Below, in pieces: positions 15,742 through 24,827 of a DNA stretch of 64,000 bases. The first letter of the stretch is position 1; each line of letters starts with the position of its first letter. Position numbers and translations under genes: made by a program. The notes under the pieces are model-generated. The model had not been told where the DNA came from and did not search any database. It was given only the letters and a program-made list of their open reading frames with translations. This DNA comes from CAYRFE01 sp964423645 [NCBI: uncultured bacterium] (GTDB taxonomy: Bacteria; Macinerneyibacteriota; Macinerneyibacteria; Macinerneyibacteriales). The DNA lies in the NCBI GenBank assembly GCA_964423645.1, contig CAYRFE010000011.1:1-64000 (forward strand), in the 5' to 3' direction.

Positions 15742-16287
15742 TTATTTATGTCGCAGCTTCCAGATACCCATAAAAACAAAAGAAACATTTCTGACGTAAT
15801 TACCAACAATGTAAAATTGTTCGGACAGTTGAAAAAGCCCGGTAACCAGACTCACAACCGAACCGGCTAAAATTCCGTATGCAATGATAGGATGCGCTAT
15901 TTTTGCGCGAAGAAGTGCAACGCTGAATAAAATTCCTCCGATGATAAGGATCATGCCATGTAAAAGATACATGAATCCGAGGTTTTTCACGACATCAGCG
16001 TAATCATTTATATGCTCAACGAGAGCATACGAAGCGGTCCCGCTGAAATAAATGAATGATAGTGAAATGAAAACAGCCCCCGTAAGATACAATGCGCCGC
16101 CTTTTTTATCATCGAGAATATAGAGCCCCATAACGGCAAACGGAATTGCCGCCATGCATATATAGGTTACTATCATCTGAAAAGAAGAAATTGCGGATTG
16201 TGCTATCTCAATGGAATCCGTAATGATATATAATGCGAATGCTGTTATCGTGATCAGTGGAATTATGGTTTTTTTTGTAGTGTTCAT
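15742..16287 (-). CDS. Small integral membrane protein (unit 2)
   Basis: A 181-residue protein with about five to six hydrophobic helices (starting near residues 8, 38, 67, 105, 130 and 160) and short charged loops such as DDKKGG. I do not recognise the family with confidence; it has the look of DUF4386-like bacterial membrane proteins. GGGAGA lies seven bases before the ATG, as in native genes. It has its own TTGACA promoter just upstream and is the sole gene of the second unit of the array. Confidence 0.7.
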   Translation of the reverse strand: MNTTKKTIIPLITITAFALYIITDSIEIAQSAISSFQMIVTYICMAAIPFAVMGLYILDDKKGGALYLTGAVFISLSFIYFSGTASYALVEHINDYADVVKNLGFMYLLHGMILIIGGILFSVALLRAKIAHPIIAYGILAGSVVSLVTGLFQLSEQFYIVGNYVRNVSFVFMGIWKLRHK

Positions 16288-16332
16288 ATTTTATCTCCCG
16301 TATGTAGTTTTTTGTGGGGTTGCTCAATGACG

Positions 16333-16361
16333 ACACTATCGGAAATTTTGTTTCATGTCAA
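16333..16361 (-). promoter_or_regulatory. Promoter of accessory unit 2
   Basis: On the minus strand: TTGACA (16361-16356), 17-bp spacer, TAGTGT (16338-16333). Box sequences and spacing match those of units 1 and 3. The leader downstream differs and lacks the mini-ORF. Confidence 0.8.
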
Positions 16362-16379
16362 TAAGAAGAGGAAACTCTC

Positions 16380-16453
16380 ACTATACTCAATCACGACGAC
16401 GAATTATTCGGCAGCTGTGTGTTTCGGTTGAAACCGAGTAAGAAGAGTAAAGG
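16380..16453 (+). pseudogene. Rhodanese 3'-end remnant, copy 3
   Basis: The frame encodes TLTILNHDDELFGSCVF, then RLKPSKKSKG and a stop, aligning with residues 117-141 of the intact rhodanese (TLNKDDELIGSCACQ...). Only the tail is present. It sits directly beside the unit 2 promoter, in the same relation as the remnant at 15601. Confidence 0.75.
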
Positions 16454-16511
16454 GTAAAATCCCCGACGTATGCGCATCATATATGCATTGCTCGATAATA
16501 CGCCGAAAATG

Positions 16512-17003
16512 TTATAATAATTCTTTTTCCATCCACACAACATCGAAATGTTTATTAAATTTCTTACCGGCATTTTTAAAATGCCCACATTTCGTAAATC
16601 CATTTTTTTCATGGAATTCAATACTGCGTTTATTCTCAGAAGATATATCAGCTAAAAGCCTTTTTATTCCCATATGTAAAGCAGATTCTTCAAGTTTTTT
16701 TAAAACTGCAGTACCAATACCTTTTCCGGTATATTCCTTTTTTATAAAATAACTCACTTCAGCTGTTTCCTTAAAAACAGGAAAAGGATTATACGGTCGT
16801 AATAAACAAAATCCAATTATTTGATCTTCACTTTTGATTACAAATGCAGGATATACCTTCGCTATGTCTAAAAAACGCGAGTAAAATTGGTTTGGTAGTT
16901 TATTTTCCGGGTATGCGTAACACGTATTTTCGATATAATAGTTAAAAATGTCCATAACTTCATTTTCGTGCTCTTGCGCCATTTGTTCAAATGAATAATT
17001 CAT
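16512..17003 (-). CDS. GNAT-family N-acetyltransferase (unit 3)
   Basis: A 163-residue acetyltransferase resembling phosphinothricin N-acetyltransferase and related small GNATs. The acetyl-CoA binding motif is visible as KKEYTGKGIGTAVLKKL (about residues 88-104), preceded by the AEVSYFI strand. The C-terminal FHEKNGFTKCGHFKNAGKKF is typical of this subgroup. The substrate is probably a small amine or toxic amino-acid analogue, which is inference. GAGGAGA precedes the ATG. Sole gene of the third unit, with a promoter about 120 bp upstream and a nine-codon ORF between. Confidence 0.88.
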   Translation of the reverse strand: MNYSFEQMAQEHENEVMDIFNYYIENTCYAYPENKLPNQFYSRFLDIAKVYPAFVIKSEDQIIGFCLLRPYNPFPVFKETAEVSYFIKKEYTGKGIGTAVLKKLEESALHMGIKRLLADISSENKRSIEFHEKNGFTKCGHFKNAGKKFNKHFDVVWMEKELL

Positions 17004-17050
17004 AAAATCTCCTCATAATGTGTTTTGTTTGGTACATGCCCCAATGGTGT

Positions 17051-17080
17051 CTATTCGCCATATTGCGGATATTTCCGCAT
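17051..17080 (-). other. Nine-codon leader ORF in unit 3
   Basis: ATG at 17080 lies exactly 43 bases after the -10 box, as in unit 1, with GAGG upstream, and encodes MRKYPQYGE before a TAG. TGCGGA-TATT-TCCGCA (17064-17079) forms a hairpin over its first codons. It is homologous to the start of the leader ORF at 15398-15523. Confidence 0.4.
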
Positions 17081-17122
17081 ATTTCCTCGGCCTTCCGCCG
17101 ATAACATCTATCCACCAAGCCG

Positions 17123-17151
17123 ATGCTACCAGAAACTTTTCAAAGTGTCAA
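17123..17151 (-). promoter_or_regulatory. Promoter of accessory unit 3
   Basis: On the minus strand: TTGACA (17151-17146), 17-bp spacer, TAGCAT (17128-17123). It is the outer edge of the array. Between it and the next gene (17315) I see only unique sequence with no recognised feature and no rhodanese remnant. Confidence 0.8.
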
Positions 17152-17314
17152 TAGGTTGCGTGTTATAGCGCTATATTTCTTCGTATTCAATAGCTTCCGG
17201 TGATTGAGTGTTATGCCGATACGTATTCGGTCGTATTGATGAATGACTCTTGAAACAAAGATCAAAACAAATTTGTCATATATACGGTAAGAGGTCAACA
17301 ACCTAGGAGGTGCT

Positions 17315-18376
17315 ATGAAAAAGGTGATGTGTGTATTTATACTTATTTCTTCAATGTTGCTTGTTTCATGCGGAGGAAGCAAACCGCCGATCATTGAATT
17401 GGATATTGCCTATCACTGGGAAGCGAATGATATGACCCGTAATGCCGCGTGGTTATGTTCGGGGGTTTATAATGACATGGTCTATTATGTGCAAGATCTT
17501 CCAACCGATTTTAAAGTTCGTTTTTTGACGTTTGAAGGAAAAGAGGTTCGTTCAATTTCCATTAAAAAAGGTAAGGGGCCGGGCGAGGCAATAAGCACGC
17601 TCGGGATCAGAATATTTGAAGATACAATTTATTTTTCCGACATGCAGTTGGCTCGAATTTCAATCTTCACCATCGACGGTACATTCAAAGAAAGTATTGA
17701 ATTTGATCAAGACTCAGGTTTGGTCGTGTCGCTCGATTACTGTAACGGACCGATGGCTTTTCAAAGCCTTACCCATACTAAGCTCGGGTTAATGGATATG
17801 AAGACGGGGAAGATCATAAAAAGCATTAAAAGTTCTGTAAATGAGGCAAATTATGTCGGCACCGAATTGAATGGCGGTGTAACCAAATATGATCCGTTGA
17901 CCAATCACATATATGTCGGCAACCTTTCTCTTCCGTATCGGATCGATGTGTATGATATGGACTTGCAAAAACTCAAAACGATCACCTATGATCTGGACGG
18001 TAATTATCGTCCGGCAAAACTGGTTGAAGGACCGGATGCCGACGGCGACATGATCGTATCTTCGATTTCCGTGGATGAAAAACATATTTACGCCACAAAG
18101 ATCGGAGCTCGGTATAATAAATTTGCTTCTGATTTTAAGCAGATGTTTGATGAGTATTCAGGGGAAATATTGATGTTCAATAAAGAAACGGGAAAAACGG
18201 AATCAATATTTACCTGTGCGCTTTTAAAAAACATTCGGGGATTTTTTACCATTATTGGCATTACCGACACATATATTGTTGTTCATATGATGGGGGCGGG
18301 TGACTATACCGAGGCGTTTTATAAGACGAAATCAGAGGATTTTCATCAGACGATCGTTGTCCTAAAGCGCCCTTGA
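17315..18376 (+). CDS. Six-bladed beta-propeller lipoprotein
   Basis: A 353-residue lipoprotein: signal peptide with lipobox LVSC at residues 16-19, Cys19 being the lipidation site, then GG. The body contains repeated beta-propeller strands such as IYFSDMQLARISIFTIDG (about 107-124) and IYVGNLSLPYRIDVYDMD, matching the 6-bladed beta-propeller lipoproteins common in Bacteroidota. Ligand unknown. AGGAGGT precedes the ATG. Apparently monocistronic. Confidence 0.82.
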   Translation: MKKVMCVFILISSMLLVSCGGSKPPIIELDIAYHWEANDMTRNAAWLCSGVYNDMVYYVQDLPTDFKVRFLTFEGKEVRSISIKKGKGPGEAISTLGIRIFEDTIYFSDMQLARISIFTIDGTFKESIEFDQDSGLVVSLDYCNGPMAFQSLTHTKLGLMDMKTGKIIKSIKSSVNEANYVGTELNGGVTKYDPLTNHIYVGNLSLPYRIDVYDMDLQKLKTITYDLDGNYRPAKLVEGPDADGDMIVSSISVDEKHIYATKIGARYNKFASDFKQMFDEYSGEILMFNKETGKTESIFTCALLKNIRGFFTIIGITDTYIVVHMMGAGDYTEAFYKTKSEDFHQTIVVLKRP

Positions 18377-18383
18377 TGATAGA

Positions 18384-18406
18384 AGGCCCGGTCTCCCCCC
18401 GGGCCT
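18384..18406 (+). terminator. GC-rich hairpin after the lipoprotein gene
   Basis: AGGCCCGG and CCGGGCCT form an 8-bp stem seven bases after the stop codon. Only a weak T-rich stretch follows (GATTAGTTGTTCTT), so termination would be inefficient or factor-assisted. Confidence 0.5.
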
Positions 18407-18426
18407 GATTAGTTGTTCTTCAGTTT

Positions 18427-18605
18427 ATTTAATCTAAACGGGTCAAATTCCCCGAAGCTTGCTTCGGCTTTAATAATGTTTTTAGGGGCGCGGGGACAAT
18501 GTCCCCGCATATTAAAAAATTAAGCCCCGCCCGAAAGTAAAAGGGCGGGTTTTGGGGTGGGCGCACAATTTGATACCCCGTAGCTTCCTGCGGGGGGAGT
18601 TCATT
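18427..18605 (+). repeat. Family A repeat, shortened copy
   Basis: Begins AATCTAAACGGGTCAA and keeps all four hairpins, but with internal losses relative to the 204-bp copies. Its terminal TTCATT supplies the stop codon (TGA, minus strand) of the kinase gene ending at 18601. Confidence 0.85.
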
Positions 18606-19107
18606 TGTTAATTTCAAAACCGGAAATTCTTATAATTTTATCAATAATATCGTGCTCGGTTTCACTTTCGCCAAGTAGTATCTCCAGTTCATGACCGGAT
18701 TTATAAGACGAAAGATACCATTCTTTCATTTCGTCTACTCCGTAGTCATATGTGCTTTTTTTGCAGTTGTGTCTTTTTACGGTCTCTTCAAAACGTATAT
18801 CAAAATAAAATATGAAACTTCTTCCGGAATGCTGTTTTATCAGTCGTTCGATTATCGACTGGTATGATTGAACGGATAGTATGCCTTCCAAAATGACATT
18901 GTAGCCGGCTAGTAACGCCGTTAAAGCATTGTGCTCGATCATGGAATGTATAACTTCGGAATTCGGTTTACTGCCACCGCCTGAAGGATTGAAGATGAAC
19001 CGGTAATGATCCTGTTGAATCAATACGGTTTTATCTTTTGCCCTTGAGAATAATTGTTGGGCAATGGTAGATTTGCCTGAAGCGGAAGGGCCGCGGAGAA
19101 TGAGCAA
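18601..19107 (-). CDS. P-loop kinase/zeta-toxin-like nucleotide-binding protein
   Basis: About 168 residues with the Walker A motif GPSASGKST near the N-terminus and an LID-like basic segment (EETVKRHNCKK). It resembles small AAA-type kinases such as zeta-toxin or chloramphenicol phosphotransferase relatives; substrate unknown. The start is odd: no in-frame ATG follows the upstream stop. AAAGGAG points to an ATC codon at 19119-19117 (giving xDNKLLILRGPS), while the first accepted start codon is TTG at 19107, which is too far from the ribosome binding site. The 3' end runs into a family A repeat that provides the stop. Confidence 0.7.
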   Translation of the reverse strand: MLILRGPSASGKSTIAQQLFSRAKDKTVLIQQDHYRFIFNPSGGGSKPNSEVIHSMIEHNALTALLAGYNVILEGILSVQSYQSIIERLIKQHSGRSFIFYFDIRFEETVKRHNCKKSTYDYGVDEMKEWYLSSYKSGHELEILLGESETEHDIIDKIIRISGFEINK

Positions 19108-19238
19108 TTTGTTATCGATTTTCCGACTCCTTTATTTTAAAAGCAAGAAACGTTACATTACCCGATCGGACCATCATGAGTGTCACATAGTGCTTAACCA
19201 ATAACTCATATCAATGATACGTTGTCAAAGACAATGAG

Positions 19239-19267
19239 ATACTATCAGGATTACTTTTACCTGTCAA
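19239..19267 (-). promoter_or_regulatory. Promoter of the P-loop kinase gene
   Basis: Minus strand: TTGACA (19267-19262), 17-bp spacer, TAGTAT (19244-19239). An inverted repeat TTGTC-AAA-GACAA (19222-19234) lies at the expected transcription start and could be an operator. Confidence 0.65.
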
Positions 19268-19307
19268 CAAACGACGGGATGTTTCTATCGGTTAAACCGT
19301 ATATTCC

Positions 19308-19337
19308 TTGACATCCTTCATCGATTCGCAGTATAAT
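19308..19337 (+). promoter_or_regulatory. Promoter of the DUF1858-moxR operon
   Basis: TTGACA (19308-19313), 18-bp spacer, TATAAT (19332-19337), followed by AAGGAGGT and the ATG at 19376. Confidence 0.8.
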
Positions 19338-19375
19338 CCGAGCGGAAGGAATATCGAAATATAAGGAGGTTGACT

Positions 19376-19582
19376 ATGGACAAGATCACCAAAGAAATCC
19401 CGTTGATGGACTTAATAAAGAAACACCCTCAAGCCGCACAGGAGCTTGCAAAGATGGGTTTGGGTTGTATCGGCTGTGCGGTAGCACAGTTTGAGACACT
19501 TGAACAAGGCTTACGTGCTCACGGAATGGATGTTGACGGTGCGGTAAAGCGTTTGAACGAGGCACTGGGCAACAAAGAATAA
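19376..19582 (+). CDS. DUF1858 redox-disulfide domain protein
   Basis: A 68-residue protein of the DUF1858 family (hybrid-cluster-protein-associated redox disulfide domain). The pattern is clear: an N-terminal ITKEIPLMDLIKKHP, then a GLGCIGC motif with CxxC (about residues 29-35) and a helical tail. Function is unproven; members are thought to be small redox or metal-binding proteins. AAGGAGGT precedes the ATG at 19376. The last base of its stop codon is the first base of the moxR ATG (TAATG). Confidence 0.88.
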   Translation: MDKITKEIPLMDLIKKHPQAAQELAKMGLGCIGCAVAQFETLEQGLRAHGMDVDGAVKRLNEALGNKE

Positions 19583-20529
19583 TGAAACGCCTTCTTGCAG
19601 TAAAACATGCAATAGTAGAACGATTCATTGGCCAGGAGCACGCCGTTGACGTGCTCCTGGCTTCTTTTTTACTTAACGGACATTGTCTTATCACCGGTGT
19701 ACCGGGGCTTGCTAAGACAATGCTCGTGCATCTTACCGGTGCGTTGTTTGATCTGTCGTTTCGTAGAATCCAATTTACTCCCGATCTCATGCCTTCCGAC
19801 ATCACCGGAAGCGAGGTATTACAGGATGATAAAACTACCGGGGAGCGTTATTTCCGTTTTGTAAAAGGGCCGGTTTTCACCAATATTCTTCTTGCGGATG
19901 AAATAAACCGCACTCCACCAAAAACACAAGCAGCGCTGTTGGAAGCAATGCAAGAACATCGCGTGACAGTGAACGGTGTGTCATATCCGCTTGATGAGCC
20001 GTTTATCGTATGTGCAACACGCAATCCTATTGAGCAGGAAGGCACGTATCCGCTGCCGGAAGCACAGTTGGATCGTTTTTTGTTTTCCGTGAATATCGGG
20101 TATCCCGCATTTGATGATGAGTTGCGTATTATAAAAATGGATACCGACGCAGTTTTTGAAGTCTCCGATACACTCAAACTATCAAAAGCGGATCTTTTCG
20201 AACTGCAGCGTACCGTAAAAGAAATCCCTGTGTCGGATTTTCATTATGACCATATTCTTACACTGGTTCGTCGAACACGCCGTGATGAAAAGGATGCTCC
20301 GGCGATCGTGAAAAAAAGTGTGGAATGGGGCATAGGACCGCGCGGGGCACAGAATCTTGTAAAAGCGGCAAAAGCATTTGCATATCTCCGCGGCGCTAAG
20401 GTCGTCGAACGATCACACATCGAAGAAGCATTTCCATTTATCGCGGAGCACAGGTTGGTGTTGTCATTTCATGCAGAAGCAGAGCAACATAAAAAAGCCG
20501 ATATCATCAAGGCAGTTCTTACACACTAG
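19582..20529 (+). CDS. MoxR-family AAA+ ATPase
   Basis: A 315-residue AAA+ ATPase of the MoxR family, chaperone-like enzymes that insert cofactors or assemble complexes. Walker A appears as GVPGLAKT (about residues 38-45), Walker B as LLADEINRTPPKTQAA (about 100-115), with sensor-1 ATRNPIEQEGTYPLPEAQ and the arginine-finger segment after it. Its usual partners (DUF58 and VWA-domain proteins) are absent here; it is coupled instead to the DUF1858 protein, which may be its client. Confidence 0.9.
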   Translation: MKRLLAVKHAIVERFIGQEHAVDVLLASFLLNGHCLITGVPGLAKTMLVHLTGALFDLSFRRIQFTPDLMPSDITGSEVLQDDKTTGERYFRFVKGPVFTNILLADEINRTPPKTQAALLEAMQEHRVTVNGVSYPLDEPFIVCATRNPIEQEGTYPLPEAQLDRFLFSVNIGYPAFDDELRIIKMDTDAVFEVSDTLKLSKADLFELQRTVKEIPVSDFHYDHILTLVRRTRRDEKDAPAIVKKSVEWGIGPRGAQNLVKAAKAFAYLRGAKVVERSHIEEAFPFIAEHRLVLSFHAEAEQHKKADIIKAVLTH

Positions 20530-20601
20530 GTGTATATATTTTTCATTGCATAATTATCAACCTTCGCTATACTTTTACCGCCTGATAAGGCAAATTAACG
20601 C

Positions 20602-20630
20602 TTGAAAAATTAGGGTTTATTCTCTATAGT
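20602..20630 (+). promoter_or_regulatory. Promoter of the panD operon
   Basis: TTGAAA (20602-20607), 17-bp spacer, TATAGT (20625-20630), with AAGGAGG shortly before the panD ATG at 20648. Confidence 0.75.
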
Positions 20631-20647
20631 TATACAAGGAGGCTCTT

Positions 20648-21004
20648 ATGTTGCTGCACATGTTAAAAGGTAAACTGCACATGGCGCGTATCACCGAGGC
20701 TGAATTATCCTATCAGGGAAGTATCACGATTGATGAAGATTTGATGGACCGTGTAGGGTTTTTAGAAGGAGAAAAAGTTCAAATTGTGAATAAGAATAAC
20801 GGTGAACGTTTTGAAACGTATGTGATCACCGGCACTCGGGGAAGCGGGATCATTTGCCTCAACGGACCGGCCGCTCGAAAAGGATATGTCGGCGATGAGA
20901 TCGTTATTATTGCATATGCTCTCATGACGGAAGAAGAAGCTCTTGTGTATAAACCCAAAGTTGTAATATTGGATAAGAACAATACTGTCATAGAGGAAAA
21001 ATGA
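20648..21004 (+). CDS. panD: Aspartate 1-decarboxylase
   Basis: A 118-residue pyruvoyl enzyme converting aspartate to beta-alanine for pantothenate and coenzyme A. The N-terminus [20 protein letters not shown] and the self-cleavage site YQGS (Gly-Ser around residues 28-29) match Pan[20 protein letters not shown] is the conserved core. Length is normal. Its stop overlaps the following TPR gene start (ATGA), which is not a pantothenate gene. Confidence 0.95.
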   Translation: MLLHMLKGKLHMARITEAELSYQGSITIDEDLMDRVGFLEGEKVQIVNKNNGERFETYVITGTRGSGIICLNGPAARKGYVGDEIVIIAYALMTEEEALVYKPKVVILDKNNTVIEEK

Positions 21005-23082
21005 AGCACTTTATTTTGATTATCCTTGTTGTTATTTTGTATAACGTATGCCAAAGTGATCAGGTATTGCCACTGTTAAGGGACGCTGTTGCTAAAGATC
21101 CGGATAATATACGCCTTCGTATAGATCTTGCAAACGAGTATTTACGTGAAAAATATTATTCAGATGCAGTGCGTGAGTATAAAATAATAATTGAAAAGGG
21201 TGGTGCAGACGGTGATGTAGTGTATAACCTTGCGTATGCCTTGTTTTATATGCAAGATTATGTGAATGCACTTTTTTATGCCGATACGGCAGCAAATATG
21301 CCTCAGACAATAAACATAGCGCCAATATTTTATAATATAGCGGTTAAAACATATAATCAAGGTGATTATGAAACTGCATTAACTTCTGCACTAAAAGCAT
21401 ATCATTTTGATAATAAGGATCCGCAAGCGATTATTCTACTTGGGTATTTATATTTCGATTATAAAACAGACTATCAAAAAGCGCTTGAGTATTTCCAAAA
21501 GGCTGACACTATGCAGCTTACACAAGATCAAAAAGATCAAAATAGATATCATATCATGCTTGCACTGCATAATATTGGTACGCAACAGTTTAAAAAATTT
21601 GTTGCCGATCAAAAGTCGATAAAAAAAGATGAGCTATTGAAAAAACTTACCCTGATTCATGACACCAAAAAAAGTATCTCAACTGCGTATATTGCTAAAA
21701 ATCCTATGGTAACGGATACATGGCTTAATAGTGTATATATGATATCTCAGATCTATAAACAAACCGACGATTTTTTACGAGCCAAAAAAGAATTATTCAT
21801 TATTTTTGACGAAAAAAAAGATTTTGTCGGATTAAGTGATTTGCTTATGAATCTCGGTGTAACATTTTATGAAAAAAAGGATTTTTTCAGTTCGATCGAG
21901 TGTTATGCGCGGGTGATGACCCTTACCGATTCCGACAGTGATACATTGCTGAACATCGGATTGTATTATATCTCACAAGGCGAATGGGAAACCGCGTTGT
22001 GGTATCTTGAACGCGCTATCGAGCTTGATCCGACGAATACGTCGGCATTACGAACAATGACTTTTGCATTGGATAACATAGTCACACTTTCCCTTCAAAA
22101 GGGTGTGCAGGATTTCAATGCAAAGCGGTATGACGATGCGTTCATCAATTTTTCCAAAGTAAAAAATTATCGTCCCAGCAATGACAGTGCACTTCGGTAC
22201 CTTTCAAAAATAGATATCACACAGCTTACGAGCAAACATTATTTCATTGCACAAGGCAAGGGCGATGAAAAATTGTATTTTTCTGATGCGAAATTGGCAT
22301 ATAAGTTGGGTAAAGAATATTTTAATAAAGGTGAATATATCAAAAGTTATGAGCAAATCCTTAAGGCTATTGAAGGGAACTATACGGAAAAAGAATACAG
22401 ATTGATGTTTTTAAAACTGTATCCGATCGTAACCGCACGGCGTGAAGAGGGTATCGGACAGCTGAATGTCCTTCTCAATGAAAAGAAAACATATGATGCC
22501 GAGAAATTACTCAATGAATTAAAACCGGCACTTGATGAATCCTTGTATGATACATATCGCGAACGTCTTGATGCGATCGGAAAACAACGAAAATACAGTT
22601 CTGTTGAAAGTGATCTGAAAACCGGAGAACGTTATTTTAATCAGGGTAATTATATTCAAGCAAAAGTTTATTTTCGACGTGTACAAAAATCCGATCCTTC
22701 AAATACGGATGCAAAACGATATTTGGCACAAATATCTGCGACTGAGCAAAAGCAGAAGGCACATTTGAAAACAGTATTTGCGGATGCCGAGGCTCGACAG
22801 GATACCGAAGCAATGCGTTCAGCAGTGAATCAGACGCTTTCCATGGATTCTGCCGATGCGTGGGCGTTACAAAAACGCGCGCAATTGGACAAGCTGAATC
22901 AAGTGTCTGAAGACGTGAATCGTAAAAATGCCCACAAAATGTATCTGGAGGGTATCAATAAATATACTCTTGGTGATTATTCAGGTGCAATTAAGTTATG
23001 GAAAGAAGTTGTGAAGCTTGCAGGAAATTATAAAAACGTGCGTGATTATATCCAACGTGCGGAGGCGAAACTGAAAGGATAG
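21001..23082 (+). CDS. Exported TPR-repeat protein
   Basis: A 693-residue protein with an N-terminal signal or anchor (about residues 2-18) followed by tetratricopeptide repeats through most of its length, for example [20 protein letters not shown] and [21 protein letters not shown], with a final repeat at [20 protein letters not shown]. It is probably a periplasmic scaffold. It lies between panD (4-bp overlap) and a membrane cyclase gene that starts one base after its stop, so a structural or signalling partnership with the cyclase is plausible. Confidence 0.85.
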   Translation: MKHFILIILVVILYNVCQSDQVLPLLRDAVAKDPDNIRLRIDLANEYLREKYYSDAVREYKIIIEKGGADGDVVYNLAYALFYMQDYVNALFYADTAANMPQTINIAPIFYNIAVKTYNQGDYETALTSALKAYHFDNKDPQAIILLGYLYFDYKTDYQKALEYFQKADTMQLTQDQKDQNRYHIMLALHNIGTQQFKKFVADQKSIKKDELLKKLTLIHDTKKSISTAYIAKNPMVTDTWLNSVYMISQIYKQTDDFLRAKKELFIIFDEKKDFVGLSDLLMNLGVTFYEKKDFFSSIECYARVMTLTDSDSDTLLNIGLYYISQGEWETALWYLERAIELDPTNTSALRTMTFALDNIVTLSLQKGVQDFNAKRYDDAFINFSKVKNYRPSNDSALRYLSKIDITQLTSKHYFIAQGKGDEKLYFSDAKLAYKLGKEYFNKGEYIKSYEQILKAIEGNYTEKEYRLMFLKLYPIVTARREEGIGQLNVLLNEKKTYDAEKLLNELKPALDESLYDTYRERLDAIGKQRKYSSVESDLKTGERYFNQGNYIQAKVYFRRVQKSDPSNTDAKRYLAQISATEQKQKAHLKTVFADAEARQDTEAMRSAVNQTLSMDSADAWALQKRAQLDKLNQVSEDVNRKNAHKMYLEGINKYTLGDYSGAIKLWKEVVKLAGNYKNVRDYIQRAEAKLKG

Positions 23083-23083
23083 A

Positions 23084-24472
23084 ATGCGTTTAAATCTTAA
23101 GGGAAAGTACCTTATAGGTTTTTTTTGTATCTTCATTCCTATTTTCCTGATGCTCATAATGTTCGTATTGAGTACGGTTAAAAAACGTATAATTTATGAT
23201 ACATGGTTAACTATGGCCACTCTTGCAGAGAATGCGGCCTTGATCTCAGAAGACCCGATCATTTTAAATGATGATCTTGCGTTGCAGCAGGTTATCGCAA
23301 ACTTTCGCCAAAATGAAGATATCCTTGAGTCCTACATAATTAACAGTGATAAAGAATTTGTGGCTCACTCCGATAATCAGGCTTTGGTCGATGCGCGTAA
23401 ATATACAGATCTGATCAAAGACAACGAATTACAATATAAGCGTGAAAAATCTCGAATTTATGAAGTGTTTTATAATCAGGAAAGTGTTTTTATTGTCAAT
23501 GCGCCGATTTATAAAAAAAATACCGATGTGGTCTTGGGCAATGTCGAGATCATATTTTCAAAGAAGAATATTATTCATGTCGTCAATAATGTATTGAAAT
23601 ACATATTGATTTTTGTGGTCGCCAGTCTTATGGCAATCTCGTTATTCGTATGGTTAATGGTTGCATGGTTGAACAAACCGATCGAATATCTTACGCGCGG
23701 TGTCGAAGAGATTTCAAAGGGTAACTATGATGTTTTTATTGAACAATTGACACGTGATGAGATCGGTGAATTGACCCAAGGGTTTAACCACATGGCGAAG
23801 AATCTCAAAGACAAAGAGCTTATCAAAGAGATGTTTTCGAAATATCTCAGCCCTGATATTGCAGAGTTTCTCTTGAAAAACAGAGAGAATATTGCATTGG
23901 GAGGAGAAACGAGATATTTGACCGTTATGTTCACCGACATTCGCGGATTCACGTCGATGAGTGAAGAGTTTTCTCCGGAAGATATTGTTAAATTTCTCAA
24001 TAATTATTTTACCGAGATGGTGGGTTTTATTTTCCTGAACAAAGGAACTTTGGATAAATTTCTCGGAGACGGAATATTGGCGATTTATGGCGCGCCGGTT
24101 GACCTGCCCGAGCATCCGTTGTGTGCGGTGCGAACGGCTGTTCAGATGATGAACTACATGAATTTGTATAATAAAAAACGTGCCGAATGGGGTTTGAAGC
24201 CTCTGTATATCGGAGCAGGTATTAATACCGGAGCCGCAGTTATCGGAAATATCGGTTCAAAGCAACGTTCGGAATATACGGTCGTCGGTGATACGGTCAA
24301 TACTGCATCTCGCATACAAGGGTTAACCGGGGAAAATGAGATTTTTGTGAGTGAGTCAACGTATCGGGATGTTATGGAATTTGTCGATATTGAATATAAA
24401 GGCGAATATAAAGTTAAAAATAAAAAAGAGCCGATAAAGATCTATAAAGTCCTCGGTATGAAAGATGATTGA
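23084..24472 (+). CDS. Membrane class III adenylate/guanylate cyclase
   Basis: A 462-residue receptor cyclase. Transmembrane helix 1 (about 10-30), a periplasmic sensor domain (about 35-165), helix 2 (about 170-195), a HAMP domain (KPIEYLTRGVEEISKGNYDV onward) and a C-terminal class III cyclase domain. Metal-binding aspartates are seen in MFTDIRGFTSMSEE and FLGDGILAIYGAP, and the transition-state region in VVGDTVNTASRIQ. It should make cAMP, or possibly cGMP, from the nucleoside triphosphate. The 3' end overlaps the yraN gene by eight bases. Confidence 0.92.
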   Translation: MRLNLKGKYLIGFFCIFIPIFLMLIMFVLSTVKKRIIYDTWLTMATLAENAALISEDPIILNDDLALQQVIANFRQNEDILESYIINSDKEFVAHSDNQALVDARKYTDLIKDNELQYKREKSRIYEVFYNQESVFIVNAPIYKKNTDVVLGNVEIIFSKKNIIHVVNNVLKYILIFVVASLMAISLFVWLMVAWLNKPIEYLTRGVEEISKGNYDVFIEQLTRDEIGELTQGFNHMAKNLKDKELIKEMFSKYLSPDIAEFLLKNRENIALGGETRYLTVMFTDIRGFTSMSEEFSPEDIVKFLNNYFTEMVGFIFLNKGTLDKFLGDGILAIYGAPVDLPEHPLCAVRTAVQMMNYMNLYNKKRAEWGLKPLYIGAGINTGAAVIGNIGSKQRSEYTVVGDTVNTASRIQGLTGENEIFVSESTYRDVMEFVDIEYKGEYKVKNKKEPIKIYKVLGMKDD

Positions 24473-24827
24473 TAAGCGGCGCATTGGTATTGATGGCGAA
24501 AATCACGCCTGTGACTTTTTGATCTCACAAGGCTATCGTATTCTTGAAAGAAATTTTCGTATCCGTACCGCGGAGATAGATATTATCGCAGCGCTACACT
24601 CCGTACTTTGTTTTATAGAAGTAAAAAAACGGAAAAACACGGTTTTTGGAGAACCTTCCGAAAGCGTAAAAGTGCATAAGCAAAAAAAAATTATTCAGGC
24701 CGCACAAGCGTATTTATTACTGCATGAAAATATATACACCGATTTTGAGATTCGGTTTGATATTATCGGTATCAGTGATAAAGGTATCGAGCACTTCGAG
24801 GGAGCTTTTGATGATTCTCGGCAGTGA
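24465..24827 (+). CDS. YraN/UPF0102 family nuclease-like protein
   Basis: A 120-residue protein of the UPF0102 family, which has the restriction-endonuclease-like fold. The expected core is visible: GIDGENHACDFLISQGY, RTAEIDIIA and FIEVKKRK, with the E-D-ExK catalytic pattern. Often found near rnhB and DNA-processing genes; function is uncertain. Overlaps both neighbours (eight bases with the cyclase, 17 with the kinase gene). Confidence 0.9.
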   Translation: MIDKRRIGIDGENHACDFLISQGYRILERNFRIRTAEIDIIAALHSVLCFIEVKKRKNTVFGEPSESVKVHKQKKIIQAAQAYLLLHENIYTDFEIRFDIIGISDKGIEHFEGAFDDSRQ

